Assembly: GCA_902500995.1 (NCBI GenBank)
Contig: CABVSR010000007.1
Coordinates: 1-64,000 of the forward strand
Source: an uncultured Nitrospira sp.
GTDB taxonomy: Bacteria > Nitrospirota > Nitrospiria > Nitrospirales > Nitrospiraceae
Length of the DNA stretch: 64,000 bases
Direction of reading: 5' to 3'
The notes below the pieces were generated by a model. The model worked only from the letters and a program-made list of their open reading frames with translations. It had not been told where the DNA came from and did not search any database. Every line of letters starts with the position of its first letter. The first letter of the stretch is position 1. This document shows positions 34,095 through 42,480 of the stretch, piece after piece. The position numbers and the translations under genes are program-made.

Positions 34095-35108
34095 ATGATG
34101 CGAGCAGCAGGAGATCAACTCGGGCGGCGGTGGTCGATCGTCCTCGCCGGTGGGGATGGCGTCCGGATGCAACCGGTCGTGAAGCGGTGGTTAGGCCGGA
34201 CGATCCCCATCCACTACTGCCGATTTCTCGGGACGAGGTCAGTCTTCCAACATAGCCTCGACCGCGCGCTCAGCGTCACGAGCCCTGCTCGCACTCTGGT
34301 GGTGGTCGGGCGTGGTCATCAGGAGGCCTGGAGGCAGATCGGCGAGCGGAATCCGGGCATGGTCCTCGTCCAGCCGCGCAACGCCGGCACCGCAGCCGGG
34401 TTGTTTCTGCCGTTGACCTATATCCGCGCGCGAGACCCGGAGGCAACCGTGTTGATCGCTCCGGCCAACCAGTTCGTGTATCCCGAAGAGCGCTTTCTCG
34501 GGGAAATGTTGTATGCGGTGCGAGCGGCGGAGAAACTGCCGTCGCATGTGGTGATCCTTGCCGCGCGCCCGGATGGGCCGGATGGAGAGTATGGCTGGAT
34601 TGCATGCGATCGGGAGCTGGAGAAGATCGGTCTCCGTTCGATCCGGGCCGTCAGAACCTTGTTGCACAAGCCTGAGCCGGAACTGGCGCGGCTGGCCTAT
34701 GCGTCCGCCGCCATGTGGAATACGCAGGTGATGGCAGCACATGTCGACACGTTATGGCGCCTGGGCCGGCGGGTGCTGCCGGAAGTGATGGCACCCTTCG
34801 AACGGCTCGCTGCCGTGATCGATACCGTGGAAGAATCACAGGTGCTTCGCGACATCTACGAGCGCATGCCGGTCCGCTGCCTGTCGCGAGATTTTCTGGC
34901 GCAGGTGCCCCATGCGGCAGCGGTGATGGACATGCCGGGACTCTGGTGGAGCGAGTGGAGCAGACCCGATCGCATCATGCACACGCTGACGAGGTTGGGA
35001 CGGGAAACGGCGTCGGTCATGCGCCATCTGAGAGCGGCAACGGCTGAGTTCTCCTCGTCGCAGTCGCTCAATGTGGCCACGGCGCAACATGCGATGGACG
35101 ACCAGTAG
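34095..35108 (+). CDS. Mannose-1-phosphate guanylyltransferase-like nucleotidyltransferase
   Basis: Encodes 337 residues (ATG 34095; ATG 34098 has better spacing from AGAAGG). The nucleotide-binding opening WSIVLAGGDGVRMQPVV matches the GGxGxR motif of sugar nucleotidyltransferases, and LVQPRNAGTAAGLFLPLTYI and VLIAPANQFVYPEERF match the mannose-1-phosphate guanylyltransferase core. The Lys of the usual PKQF motif is missing (here IPIHYCRF), and ANQ replaces the common sugar-phosphate-site residues, so activity or substrate may have changed. No mannose pathway gene is nearby. GTP-mannose synthesis is the family default; I cannot confirm it here. Confidence 0.72.
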   Translation: MMRAAGDQLGRRWSIVLAGGDGVRMQPVVKRWLGRTIPIHYCRFLGTRSVFQHSLDRALSVTSPARTLVVVGRGHQEAWRQIGERNPGMVLVQPRNAGTAAGLFLPLTYIRARDPEATVLIAPANQFVYPEERFLGEMLYAVRAAEKLPSHVVILAARPDGPDGEYGWIACDRELEKIGLRSIRAVRTLLHKPEPELARLAYASAAMWNTQVMAAHVDTLWRLGRRVLPEVMAPFERLAAVIDTVEESQVLRDIYERMPVRCLSRDFLAQVPHAAAVMDMPGLWWSEWSRPDRIMHTLTRLGRETASVMRHLRAATAEFSSSQSLNVATAQHAMDDQ

Positions 35109-35404
35109 GAGCGATTGAGCGTGGTGTATCGCCTCACCAGCCCGGGAGCCGCTGCCGCAAATGGCAACAATCGGATCGCATCGCGGACGGGCCGGCTCTG
35201 CAACTCCGCGACGGCTGCGCACTTCCGACAGCAGCATGCGGGACAGGGCGTGGCACCTCTCTTGCGTGACACCATCCGTCAAGTAGTCGCGATCGTCTAA
35301 CACCGTCCATGACTTTGCCCAGCCTCCGGTCAACGGCCGGCGGCTCCTCCGGTGAAGTCCTCGGCCATCTGGAACTATCCTGTCTATCGTGTGAGGACTC
35401 AGCC

Positions 35405-36379
35405 ATGACCACACCATTATTGAAACGCATCTTATTGGCCACGGATTTTTCAGATGATGCCCGTCGTGCCCAGGACTACGCGATAGATCTCGCCAAGGCC
35501 TGGAAGGCGGAGTTGGAGATCCTGCATGTGATCGAGCCCAAGCGGACGGTCGACGAGGATGCGGAATCCTTCGCCATGGCGGGACGCTCGCGGACAGACG
35601 CAGCGCGGCAGCTGGAAGCGGTGCGGGATGATGTGGCGCGCCGGGGCATTACAGCCAGACCCCGCTTACTGTTGGGAAATCCCGCGGAGCACATTCATCA
35701 GGTCGTCCGGGAACAAGGCATCGACTTGATTGTGCTGGGCCTGCAAGGACGGAACAACCTGGTCTATGGACTGATCGGCAGGACAGCCCAGCGGTTGGTT
35801 CATGACGGGCCTTGTCCGATCCTGGCGGTGCCCGGATTGCGGAAAGACGCCCTTGAATCGTTGCCGCCGGACACACCGGCCGTGATCAGCCGTATTCTGG
35901 CGCCGGTGGATTTTTCGGCGCCCTCCATGGATGCGGTTGAATATGCCGTTCACCTCACAAAGAGGGCCGGCGCGACGCTCATGCTGGTGCATGTATTGGA
36001 GCCGAACTCATATGATCTGGATTGCGGCCTCGGGGTGATCGAAGACGAATGCTCGAAGCGAGAGTACTGGGATCGGCAGTTGCTGGAACTCCGGGACATC
36101 ATTTCCGCAGCTGGAATCCCGGCCGATGTGGAAATTTCCGGCGGTCTGCCCGCCGATGTTATTCTGGCTTGTGCGTTACGCTCTCAGGCCGATCTGATCG
36201 TGATGGGAACCCATGGACGGCGAGGCCGGTCACCGGAGCGATTCGGCAGTGTCGCAGAGGCGGTCTTGCGCCGGGCGACCCGTCCCGTGTTGACGGTGAA
36301 GACCGCACGGTTCACACCGGACCACCGCCGGGTCGTACCGCTCGCGCTGGATCGGCAAACCGCTACAGGAGAGAAATGA
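35405..36379 (+). CDS. Tandem-domain universal stress protein
   Basis: Encodes 324 residues from ATG 35405, with two UspA domains: about 8-150 (RILLATDFSDDARRAQDYAIDLA ... LGLQGRNNLVYGLIGRTAQRL, shown here only by ends) and about 160-305 (RILAPVDFSAPSM ... VMGTHGRRGRSPERFGSVAEAVL, likewise). Both keep the ATP-binding G-2x-G-9x-G-S/T type segment, though the first reads GLQGRNN. Stress proteins of this size bind ATP and act in starvation and redox stress. The rnk-like start overlaps its stop, so they are coexpressed. Another tandem Usp lies at 56539. Confidence 0.9.
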   Translation: MTTPLLKRILLATDFSDDARRAQDYAIDLAKAWKAELEILHVIEPKRTVDEDAESFAMAGRSRTDAARQLEAVRDDVARRGITARPRLLLGNPAEHIHQVVREQGIDLIVLGLQGRNNLVYGLIGRTAQRLVHDGPCPILAVPGLRKDALESLPPDTPAVISRILAPVDFSAPSMDAVEYAVHLTKRAGATLMLVHVLEPNSYDLDCGLGVIEDECSKREYWDRQLLELRDIISAAGIPADVEISGGLPADVILACALRSQADLIVMGTHGRRGRSPERFGSVAEAVLRRATRPVLTVKTARFTPDHRRVVPLALDRQTATGEK

Positions 36380-36792
36380 TGAATGCCCATACGCTGTATA
36401 TGACTGAATTAGACTTGTCTCGTCTGAGGGATGTGTTGCAAGCTCGTACAAGCGCGGGTCGCGATCGAGACCACCTGGATAGTTTGGAGCAGGAGCTGGA
36501 TCGGGCCCATGTCGTGGACGCATCGGCCATTCCTCGTGACGTGGTCACGATGAATTCGCAAGTGCGGATCGAGGATGTGGATTCCGGTCTGGAGAATGTC
36601 TACACGCTGGTGTTCCCTTCGGATGCCAGCATCCCGGAGAAGAAAATTTCCATTCTCGCGCCGATCGGCACGGCGTTATTGGGTACCCGGGTCGGGACGA
36701 CGGTCGATTGGCCGGTGCCGGCGGGCAGGCGGACCGTGCGCATCAAAGACGTGCTGTATCAACCGGAGGCCGCCGGCGATTATCATCTCTAG
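36379..36792 (+). CDS. rnk: Rnk-type GreA/GreB-domain RNA polymerase regulator
   Basis: Encodes 137 residues from ATG 36379 (AGGAG 36367-36371, seven bases upstream; ATG 36376 directly adjoins). An N-terminal helical pair (MTELDLSRLRDVLQAR, LDSLEQELDRA) is followed by the GreA/B C-terminal domain (VTMNSQVRIEDVDSG, VFPSDASIPEKKISILAPIGTALLG). The length equals Rnk (about 136) and is shorter than GreA, which has a longer coiled coil, so the protein should bind the RNA polymerase secondary channel without transcript cleavage. It is translated with the upstream Usp gene. The name nucleoside diphosphate kinase regulator is historical. Confidence 0.85.
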   Translation: MNAHTLYMTELDLSRLRDVLQARTSAGRDRDHLDSLEQELDRAHVVDASAIPRDVVTMNSQVRIEDVDSGLENVYTLVFPSDASIPEKKISILAPIGTALLGTRVGTTVDWPVPAGRRTVRIKDVLYQPEAAGDYHL

Positions 36793-36807
36793 CAAGAGGC
36801 TGAAACA

Positions 36808-36952
36808 GGCCGCCAGCGGCGTTCTCGCGGCGCTCAGGAGCTCAACGTACCGCCAGGGTACGCCTCGCCCCTTCGCTCAGCTGCGGCCTTGCTGGACAGC
36901 CTGTATGAGCCTCCTGCCCGGCGATTAAGATGGCCGCCGGCGGCGTTCTCGC
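36808..36952. repeat. Intergenic repeat with near-identical 21-base ends
   Basis: Bases 36808-36828 and 36932-36952 are direct repeats differing at one base (both contain GGCGTTCTCGC). Between them are palindromic words such as TACCGCCAGGGTA (36848-36860) and GAGCTC. The 145-base block fills most of the gap between the rnk-like gene and the OsmC gene. No protein is encoded. It looks like a dispersed intergenic element of the genome rather than a regulatory site. Confidence 0.55.
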
Positions 36953-36998
36953 ATCGGGGATTGTTTCACTCGGGGACAATACACATCCGGAGGGATTC

Positions 36999-37433
36999 AT
37001 GGACGTACGCAGTAAGGTCTACACCTATCGAACGGCCGTCACGTGGACGGAGCAGAAAAAAGGCACGATCACGAGCGAAGGCAAACCGGAGATCCAGGTG
37101 GCGACACCGCCTGAATTCAAGGGACATGCAGGGATCTGGTCGCCGGAGGATTTGTACGTGGCGTCGGCCAATGTCTGCCTCATGACCACATTTCTGGCCG
37201 TGGCGGAGCGGGGAGGATTGGCGTTCACGGCCTACCACTGTGAGGCAGAGGGGCGCTTGGAGCTGGTGGATGGGAAGTTTCAGGTCACCAACATCACCTT
37301 GCGCCCGCACATCACGCTGGCTCCAGGAGGCGATGCCGCGAAAGCCAGGGAGCTGATAGAAAAAGCGGAGGCCAACTGCTTGATTTCCAATTCGATGAAA
37401 ACCAGCATCACCCTGGAACCTGCCATCGATTGA
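36999..37433 (+). CDS. OsmC-family peroxiredoxin-like protein
   Basis: Encodes 144 residues from ATG 36999, with GGAGGG (36989-36994) four bases upstream. It has the OsmC layout: SPEDLYVASANVCLMTTFLA with the first redox Cys, and KAEANCLISNSMK with the second, separated by about 70 residues. OsmC/Ohr proteins reduce organic hydroperoxides with this cysteine pair. It opens the redox island. A second, more divergent OsmC protein is at 42052. Confidence 0.88.
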   Translation: MDVRSKVYTYRTAVTWTEQKKGTITSEGKPEIQVATPPEFKGHAGIWSPEDLYVASANVCLMTTFLAVAERGGLAFTAYHCEAEGRLELVDGKFQVTNITLRPHITLAPGGDAAKARELIEKAEANCLISNSMKTSITLEPAID

Positions 37434-37672
37434 TAGGTTTGGCTGTGGCATCTTGCGCCAGGGCGGCGTCCGCGCTGGGGTGATTCTCTCCAGTTCCGCC
37501 GGTGCTGTCCCGGTCCTCCTGCGTGAGCCGTCTCCTTGCAGAGCCATTGAATGAACCCCCTGCGGTCCAGTTGGCATGGGGATCGCATTGTCATGAATGG
37601 CAACGGTCGTAGACGTATCGGTCTGGAGAGAGGCGGCGAGCAGCAATCTTCACATGGTGGAATAAGACGTCC

Positions 37673-38140
37673 ATGAAATGGCGCATCTTCGGGTGGGGAA
37701 TCGCGGCGCTCTGGGTGATCACGATCGTCATCATGTCGACGTTCCTCGTGCAAGGCCATACCAGACCGGGCAATGACGGGCGCACAGAAATCATCCTCGC
37801 GCCGTCGGAGCGGGATCTGGTGCTGGCGGAGATGCGGGGCTTATTAAAGGCGGTGCATGGAGTGGTCACCGCGCTTGGAACCCCGGATCAGCCGCTCAAA
37901 GCAGCGGAAGCCTCAGCCCGCGCGGCGGGCATGGCGATGGCGGCGGACGTCAATCCTGCCATCATGCTCAAACTGCCCTTGCCGTTTAAGCAAATGGGGA
38001 TGTCCATTCATAAAGACATGGATCATTTGGCGGATGCGATTGCCCAAGGTGAATCCCCACCACAGATTCTCAACCGCCTCTCAAGCATGACGGCCCGCTG
38101 CACGACGTGCCACGATATGTATCGATTTGGGACGAAGTAG
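37673..38140 (+). CDS. Membrane-anchored monoheme cytochrome c, c-prime-like
   Basis: Encodes 155 residues. A single N-terminal transmembrane segment (about 7-27) is followed by a helical periplasmic domain, and the only heme site lies close to the C terminus (TARCTTCHDMYRFGTK). A C-terminal CxxCH in an all-helical domain is the class II (cytochrome c-prime/c556) arrangement. Such proteins bind NO or pass electrons. ATG 37673 has no clear ribosome site. It precedes the DUF2892 and Rieske/cytochrome b genes. Confidence 0.82.
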   Translation: MKWRIFGWGIAALWVITIVIMSTFLVQGHTRPGNDGRTEIILAPSERDLVLAEMRGLLKAVHGVVTALGTPDQPLKAAEASARAAGMAMAADVNPAIMLKLPLPFKQMGMSIHKDMDHLADAIAQGESPPQILNRLSSMTARCTTCHDMYRFGTK

Positions 38141-38310
38141 CGATCAGGGTTCAGCCCTCAGCTGTCAGCAGCATGAGACACGAGAATTGTGAGAGGCTCT
38201 GAGGCCTGAAAGTTGAATCTATTCACGCGGACGATGACTCATACTCATCAGGATGCTGATAACTGGACGCTGACTACTGATCGCCTGATTGCCACGAAGG
38301 AGGTGCGGTG

Positions 38311-38529
38311 ATGGCATGCAACGTCGGCGGAATCGAACGACCGGTGCGGATCGTGCTGGGCATTCTGTTGATTGGAATCGGCGCGTTTGCGGCGCTTCCT
38401 CCCGTGGGTGTGGGCATCGCCTTGGCGATGGGATCCATTGCCCTGATTACGGGAGCCTTGGGATTCTGCCCGCTCTGGAGCCTCTTCGGTATCAACACCT
38501 GTGCCGTCGGCGCCGCCAAAAAAACCTGA
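38311..38529 (+). CDS. DUF2892-type small membrane protein
   Basis: Encodes 72 residues from ATG 38311 with GAAGGAGG (38296-38303) seven bases upstream. The opening ACNVGGIERPVRIVLG, two hydrophobic helices and the ending GFCPLWSLFGINTC are classic DUF2892/YgaP-transmembrane features. Two C-terminal cysteines (FCP and NTC) are conserved in the family and may be redox active or bind sulfur. It lies 22 bases before the Rieske gene, so it may be made with the bc-type complex. Confidence 0.85.
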   Translation: MACNVGGIERPVRIVLGILLIGIGAFAALPPVGVGIALAMGSIALITGALGFCPLWSLFGINTCAVGAAKKT

Positions 38530-38551
38530 TCGCCGGGGCACGAGAGACACT

Positions 38552-39103
38552 ATGGGGCATGTAGAACAGCCTGATGAGCAGCCGGGCGGCGGCTTTTCAA
38601 CCCCGGTCGGGTCGCGGCGAACGTTTTTCCACTGGGTGACGGCGGCGGCCGCCGGGCTGGTGGGCCTGGGGCTGGCCATTCCCTTGTTCAGCACGCTGAT
38701 CTCGCCGGCCCTCCGGCGTCGGCGCCGCGACTGGGTCGATGTCGGGGCAATCGATGACTTGCCGTCGGGTCAGCCCCGGCAACTGGACCATGTGACGTCG
38801 ATCCGCGACGGCTGGTTGGAGACCACCTCGCGTAAGGCCGTCTGGGCGGTCAAGCAACCGCAGGGCGGCATCACGGTGTTCTCGCCCATCTGCACACACT
38901 TGGGCTGCGGTTACCGGTGGGACGACAGCGAACAGAAATTTCTCTGCCCCTGCCATGGAAGTTCCTTTGACGTGAACGGGCAGGTGGTGGGGGGGCCCGC
39001 TCCGCGCCCGCTCGATACCCTGCCTTCGAAAGTCGAAGGAGGGCGGCTCCTCGTCATGTACAAGGACTTCAAGTCGGGCCTCCCGCGTAGTGTAGAAACC
39101 TAA
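38552..39103 (+). CDS. Rieske iron-sulfur protein of a bc-type complex
   Basis: Encodes 183 residues. One N-terminal transmembrane helix (about 28-52; RRTFFHW ahead of it resembles a Tat-type signal) anchors the domain. The [2Fe-2S] site is intact: CTHLGC (first Cys and His) and CPCHGSSFD (second pair), with the usual Pro loop GGPAPRPL. It should take electrons from quinol and pass them to a cytochrome c. It lies 36 bases before the cytochrome b gene. Length is typical of b6f-type Rieske proteins. Confidence 0.95.
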   Translation: MGHVEQPDEQPGGGFSTPVGSRRTFFHWVTAAAAGLVGLGLAIPLFSTLISPALRRRRRDWVDVGAIDDLPSGQPRQLDHVTSIRDGWLETTSRKAVWAVKQPQGGITVFSPICTHLGCGYRWDDSEQKFLCPCHGSSFDVNGQVVGGPAPRPLDTLPSKVEGGRLLVMYKDFKSGLPRSVET

Positions 39104-39139
39104 GGGCTGCGGGATTCATTCCTCACCAGTGGATAGGAC

Positions 39140-40465
39140 ATGCCGTCACGCATTTACGAGTGGCTTGATACCCGCCTGAATCTGAAACCGGTTCAACGCA
39201 CCCTGCTCGATGAGCCGATTCCAGGCGGGGCCAGCTGGATCTATGTCTTCGGTTCCGTGACGCTGTTCCTGTTCGTCCTGCAGGCCGCCACGGGCATGTT
39301 CCTCGCGCTGTATTACGCGCCCACACCGGACCATGCCTACGACAGTGTCCGGTTTATTGAAACCGAGGTGACCTTGGGGTGGCTGGTGCGAGGCCTTCAC
39401 CACTGGGGCGCTTCGGCGATGGTCGTGGCGATCGGTCTGCACATGCTCCAGACATTTCTTTACGGCGCTTATAAATCCCCGCGTGAAGTGATGTGGATGG
39501 TCGGGGTGATGCTGTTTCTGCTCGTGATGACCTTCGCGTTCACCGGCTATCTCCTGCCATGGGATCAAACGGCCTATTGGGCGACGCAGATCGGCATCAA
39601 TATGGTCGGTACCGTTCCGCTCATGGGGGACTTCGCATCGCGCGTGCTGCGTGGGGGTGAAATCCTCGGCGCGCTCACACTGTCGCGATTTTTTGCCATC
39701 CATGTGCTGTTCCTGCCCGCTATCCTGATTGCGGGCATCGCCATACACCTGTTCGTCCTGCGGCGAGTCGGGCCGGCCGGACCCTGGACCGACGAACGGG
39801 CGTCATTAAGCGCCGAGACCTTTGCCCCGCGGCAGGTGTACATGGACGCCGTCGTGATCGCCGGCGTCTTTCTGGCCGTCGCGGCTCTCGCCATCAGCAT
39901 TCCCTTGCCCCTCACCGACAAAGCGAATCCCTCCGATACGAGTTTTGTGCCGGTGCCTGAGTGGTACTTCCTGTTTTATTACGAATTGCTCAAGTATGTT
40001 CACGGGCCGCTTGAACCGGTGGCAACCTGGGTGCTGCCGCTCTGTGTCATCTTGATCATGCTGTTCTGGCCGTTCATCGATCGCAACCCGGTGCGAAATC
40101 CGATCCGGCGACCCGTGGCGCTCGGCGGCGGCATCCTGTTCCTCCTAGTCGTGTTCGGGTTGCTGGGTATTTCGATCAAGAACCTGTATGCGGTGCCGAG
40201 GGCCGATCCCTCCGTGGCCCGTGGGCGCGCGATCTATGCACAACTGGGTTGCGTCGGCTGCCATCGGATTCACGGGGAAGGAGGCGCGGTGGCGCCGGAC
40301 CTGTCGGCGGTGGGCGACACGAGGCCTGATCGCGAGTGGCACGTGAAACATTTCCGGGACCCGCAGTCCGTTTCGCCGGGGACGTTCATGCCGAAATTTC
40401 CGCTCAGCGATGAGCAGCTGCACGACCTGACGAGCTATATGCTGAGTTTAAAACGCGCCACCTGA
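39140..40465 (+). CDS. Cytochrome b (b6/subunit IV type) fused to cytochrome c
   Basis: Encodes 441 residues. Heme b ligands can be placed at His87/His101 and His188/His203; the 14- and 15-residue spacings are those of cytochrome b6 rather than mitochondrial cytochrome b. The quinol-site motif PEWY is present (VPEWYFLFYYELLKY). About eight membrane helices are followed by a C-terminal heme c domain, CVGCH with Cys371, Cys374 and His375, and an axial Met candidate in TFMPKFPL. One polypeptide thus holds cytochrome b6, subunit IV and a cytochrome c1 substitute. With the Rieske protein it forms a quinol:cytochrome c oxidoreductase. Confidence 0.95.
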   Translation: MPSRIYEWLDTRLNLKPVQRTLLDEPIPGGASWIYVFGSVTLFLFVLQAATGMFLALYYAPTPDHAYDSVRFIETEVTLGWLVRGLHHWGASAMVVAIGLHMLQTFLYGAYKSPREVMWMVGVMLFLLVMTFAFTGYLLPWDQTAYWATQIGINMVGTVPLMGDFASRVLRGGEILGALTLSRFFAIHVLFLPAILIAGIAIHLFVLRRVGPAGPWTDERASLSAETFAPRQVYMDAVVIAGVFLAVAALAISIPLPLTDKANPSDTSFVPVPEWYFLFYYELLKYVHGPLEPVATWVLPLCVILIMLFWPFIDRNPVRNPIRRPVALGGGILFLLVVFGLLGISIKNLYAVPRADPSVARGRAIYAQLGCVGCHRIHGEGGAVAPDLSAVGDTRPDREWHVKHFRDPQSVSPGTFMPKFPLSDEQLHDLTSYMLSLKRAT

Positions 40466-40511
40466 GACGAGACGCGATGACGCTGGTTCTCGCAATCTGA
40501 ACGAGGAGATC

Positions 40512-40871
40512 ATGATGCGCATGGGGGTCAATCCAGGATTGATGGTGATGGTGTGGGTATTGCTGGGCACGATTCCGGCCGGTCTGGCTGCTTCCAGCAA
40601 GGCAAATCCGGTGACGGGACAAAAGCTTTACCGCGAGAGTTGCCAGAACTGCCATGGGGCGACGGGAAAAGGCGATAGCGACATGGCCGCCTATCTCTCG
40701 CCGGCACCGGCCAATCTCGCCTCCAAAGCGACACAGGACAAAACGGATGCGCAGCTGCGCAAGGTGATTCAAGAGGGGCGTCCCGGCACGGCCATGACCG
40801 GATATGCCGTGACCTTCAATGAGGACGCATTGAACGATCTGATCGCGTTTATTCGCTCGCTCAAGCCGTAA
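40512..40871 (+). CDS. Monoheme periplasmic cytochrome c
   Basis: Encodes 119 residues with a signal peptide ending GLAAS at about residue 22. One heme site (CQNCHGATGKGDSD) opens a class I domain, and an axial Met lies in GTAMTGYAVTF. GAGGAG (40503-40508) precedes ATG 40512. It is 46 bases downstream of the cytochrome b gene and is the natural soluble electron acceptor for the complex. Similar small cytochromes recur through this island. Confidence 0.9.
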   Translation: MMRMGVNPGLMVMVWVLLGTIPAGLAASSKANPVTGQKLYRESCQNCHGATGKGDSDMAAYLSPAPANLASKATQDKTDAQLRKVIQEGRPGTAMTGYAVTFNEDALNDLIAFIRSLKP

Positions 40872-41113
40872 ACGAACTATCGGCTTGAGCGCGGTGGCAC
40901 GCCCGCGAATCCTTTTTCTCGCTCCTGTCCCTAATCGGCAGAATTCACGGCCCTCCCGCGAGCCCGCTGTAGCACGATGCCGCAGGCCGGGCGGGAAACT
41001 GGGGCTTTTGTCCTCACGGGTGCCGGCGGGCATTTTTCCATGCGCCTATCGAAGGGCGATTCATTCCGATGCGCCGGCTTCGGCGTGGTATGCAGTTTGC
41101 GAGACGAATACGT

Positions 41114-41959
41114 ATGCGCTCTTTTCTGTTGAGCATCCTCATGATAGCCGTGGTGATGGCCGGTTGTGTCGAGTCGAAAGATTCGCGCGGCGGCGCGTCT
41201 GCGGGTGCACGTCATTCTGAAGCCACCGGGCTTGACGCCCTGTTCAGCCATCCTTCTCCGGATTCCATCCCCGGCGGGCAGCGCGGCGAACAGATCCGCC
41301 TGGGGTATGAAATGGTGGTCCATACGCAGGAATTCGCCGCCGCCTACGTAGGCAACCGCCTCACCTGCGCCAATTGCCATTTGGACGCGGGACTCGATCC
41401 CAATTCGGCCTCCTTTGTCGGCCTGTCGCGGGTCTATCCGGAATATCGCGCGCGGGCCGGGAAAGTGCTGACGCTGGCGGACCGGATCAACGAATGTGTT
41501 GAGCGTGGCTTAAACGGGAAGCCGATTCCGCCGGACAGTCACAAGCTCCAGGCGATCGTCGCGTACATCGAGTGGTTGTCGAAGGATGTGCCGCCGGGAA
41601 GCCGGATGGCCTGGCGCGGGATTCCGTCTCTGCCTTCGGCTAAGCCGCCCGATGGCCTGAACGGCGCGAAGGTGTTCACCGCCCGCTGCGCCTTCTGTCA
41701 CGGCGCCGATGGGCAAGGCACTATGGCAGCGCCGCCCGTCTGGGGCGCGCAATCCTACGGCATCGGCTCGGAGATGGCTCGTGTGCCGGTGGCCGCTTCA
41801 TTCATCAAGTCAAACATGCCACGGACGCGCGGATGGGCTCTGTCGGATCAAGACGCCTACGACGTGGCCGCCTATATCAACGCGCAACCGCGGCCGGATT
41901 TTGCGGGGAGGGCCGGCGATTGGCCGAAGGGCGGGAAGCCGGCGGATGCGCGCTACTGA
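41114..41959 (+). CDS. tsdA: Diheme cytochrome c, thiosulfate dehydrogenase (TsdA)-like lipoprotein
   Basis: Encodes 281 residues from ATG 41114 with a lipoprotein signal (lipobox VMAGC, Cys18). Two heme sites are present: CANCH (Cys85-His89) and CAFCH (from Cys192). The region YVGNRLTCANCHLDAG, followed by YPEYRARAGKVLTLADRINEC and MNG-like ERGLNGKPIP, closely follows the conserved core of TsdA, which joins two thiosulfates into tetrathionate or runs in reverse. TsdA normally has a Cys as distal ligand of heme 1; the candidate is the Cys of INECVERG, which is present. A diheme cytochrome of other function remains possible. Signal peptide type differs from most TsdA. Confidence 0.75.
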   Translation: MRSFLLSILMIAVVMAGCVESKDSRGGASAGARHSEATGLDALFSHPSPDSIPGGQRGEQIRLGYEMVVHTQEFAAAYVGNRLTCANCHLDAGLDPNSASFVGLSRVYPEYRARAGKVLTLADRINECVERGLNGKPIPPDSHKLQAIVAYIEWLSKDVPPGSRMAWRGIPSLPSAKPPDGLNGAKVFTARCAFCHGADGQGTMAAPPVWGAQSYGIGSEMARVPVAASFIKSNMPRTRGWALSDQDAYDVAAYINAQPRPDFAGRAGDWPKGGKPADARY

Positions 41960-42051
41960 GTGTGTGAAGTCAGACATGGATCGCGGCAAGAAGCGTTGAG
42001 GCATCAGAGGCGTTCAGATGCGAAGCGAGAGCCGGGCAGAGGAGCGGTAGG

Positions 42052-42450
42052 ATGAAGCTCAGTGTGGCCTATCAAGGCGGAACCCGCTACGACATCCTCA
42101 GCGAGCGCCATCGCGTCGTGACCGATCAGCCGGCGGACGAAGGCGGGGCCGATGCCGGCATGACGCCGGTGGAACTGTTCGTCGGATCGGTCGCGAGTTG
42201 CGTGGGGTATTTTGTCGGCCAGTTTTGCGCCCGGCACGACATCTCGCGGGATGGCCTGAAGGTCGACGCCGAGTGGGCGATTGTCGAAGGGCCGCATCGT
42301 GTCGGGCAAATCCAGCTCTCGATCCGCCTCCCCCACCGCATCACCCCGGAATTGAAAGAACGGCTGTTGAAAGTCGCTCACGGCTGCACCGTGCATCAAT
42401 CGATCGTCGTGCCGGTACAGGTGGCGATCGAGTTAAATCCCCATACGTAG
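42052..42450 (+). CDS. OsmC-like protein
   Basis: Encodes 132 residues. The OsmC fold is indicated by TPVELFVGSVASCVGYFVGQF with one Cys and KVAHGCTVHQSIV with the second. Compared with the protein at 36999 the sequence is shorter and belongs to the YhfA/SufE-like branch often found beside sulfur genes. It sits between the TsdA-like and molybdoenzyme genes, 30 bases before the latter. It could act on a sulfur carrier or hydroperoxide. Confidence 0.85.
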   Translation: MKLSVAYQGGTRYDILSERHRVVTDQPADEGGADAGMTPVELFVGSVASCVGYFVGQFCARHDISRDGLKVDAEWAIVEGPHRVGQIQLSIRLPHRITPELKERLLKVAHGCTVHQSIVVPVQVAIELNPHT

Positions 42451-42480
42451 AGGGTGCTGCAGCGTGACGAAAGGGCGAGC

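Noticed and set aside
35115-35300. 61-codon frame before the tandem Usp gene
   Set aside because: Starts at TTG without a ribosome site and shows no protein-like features.
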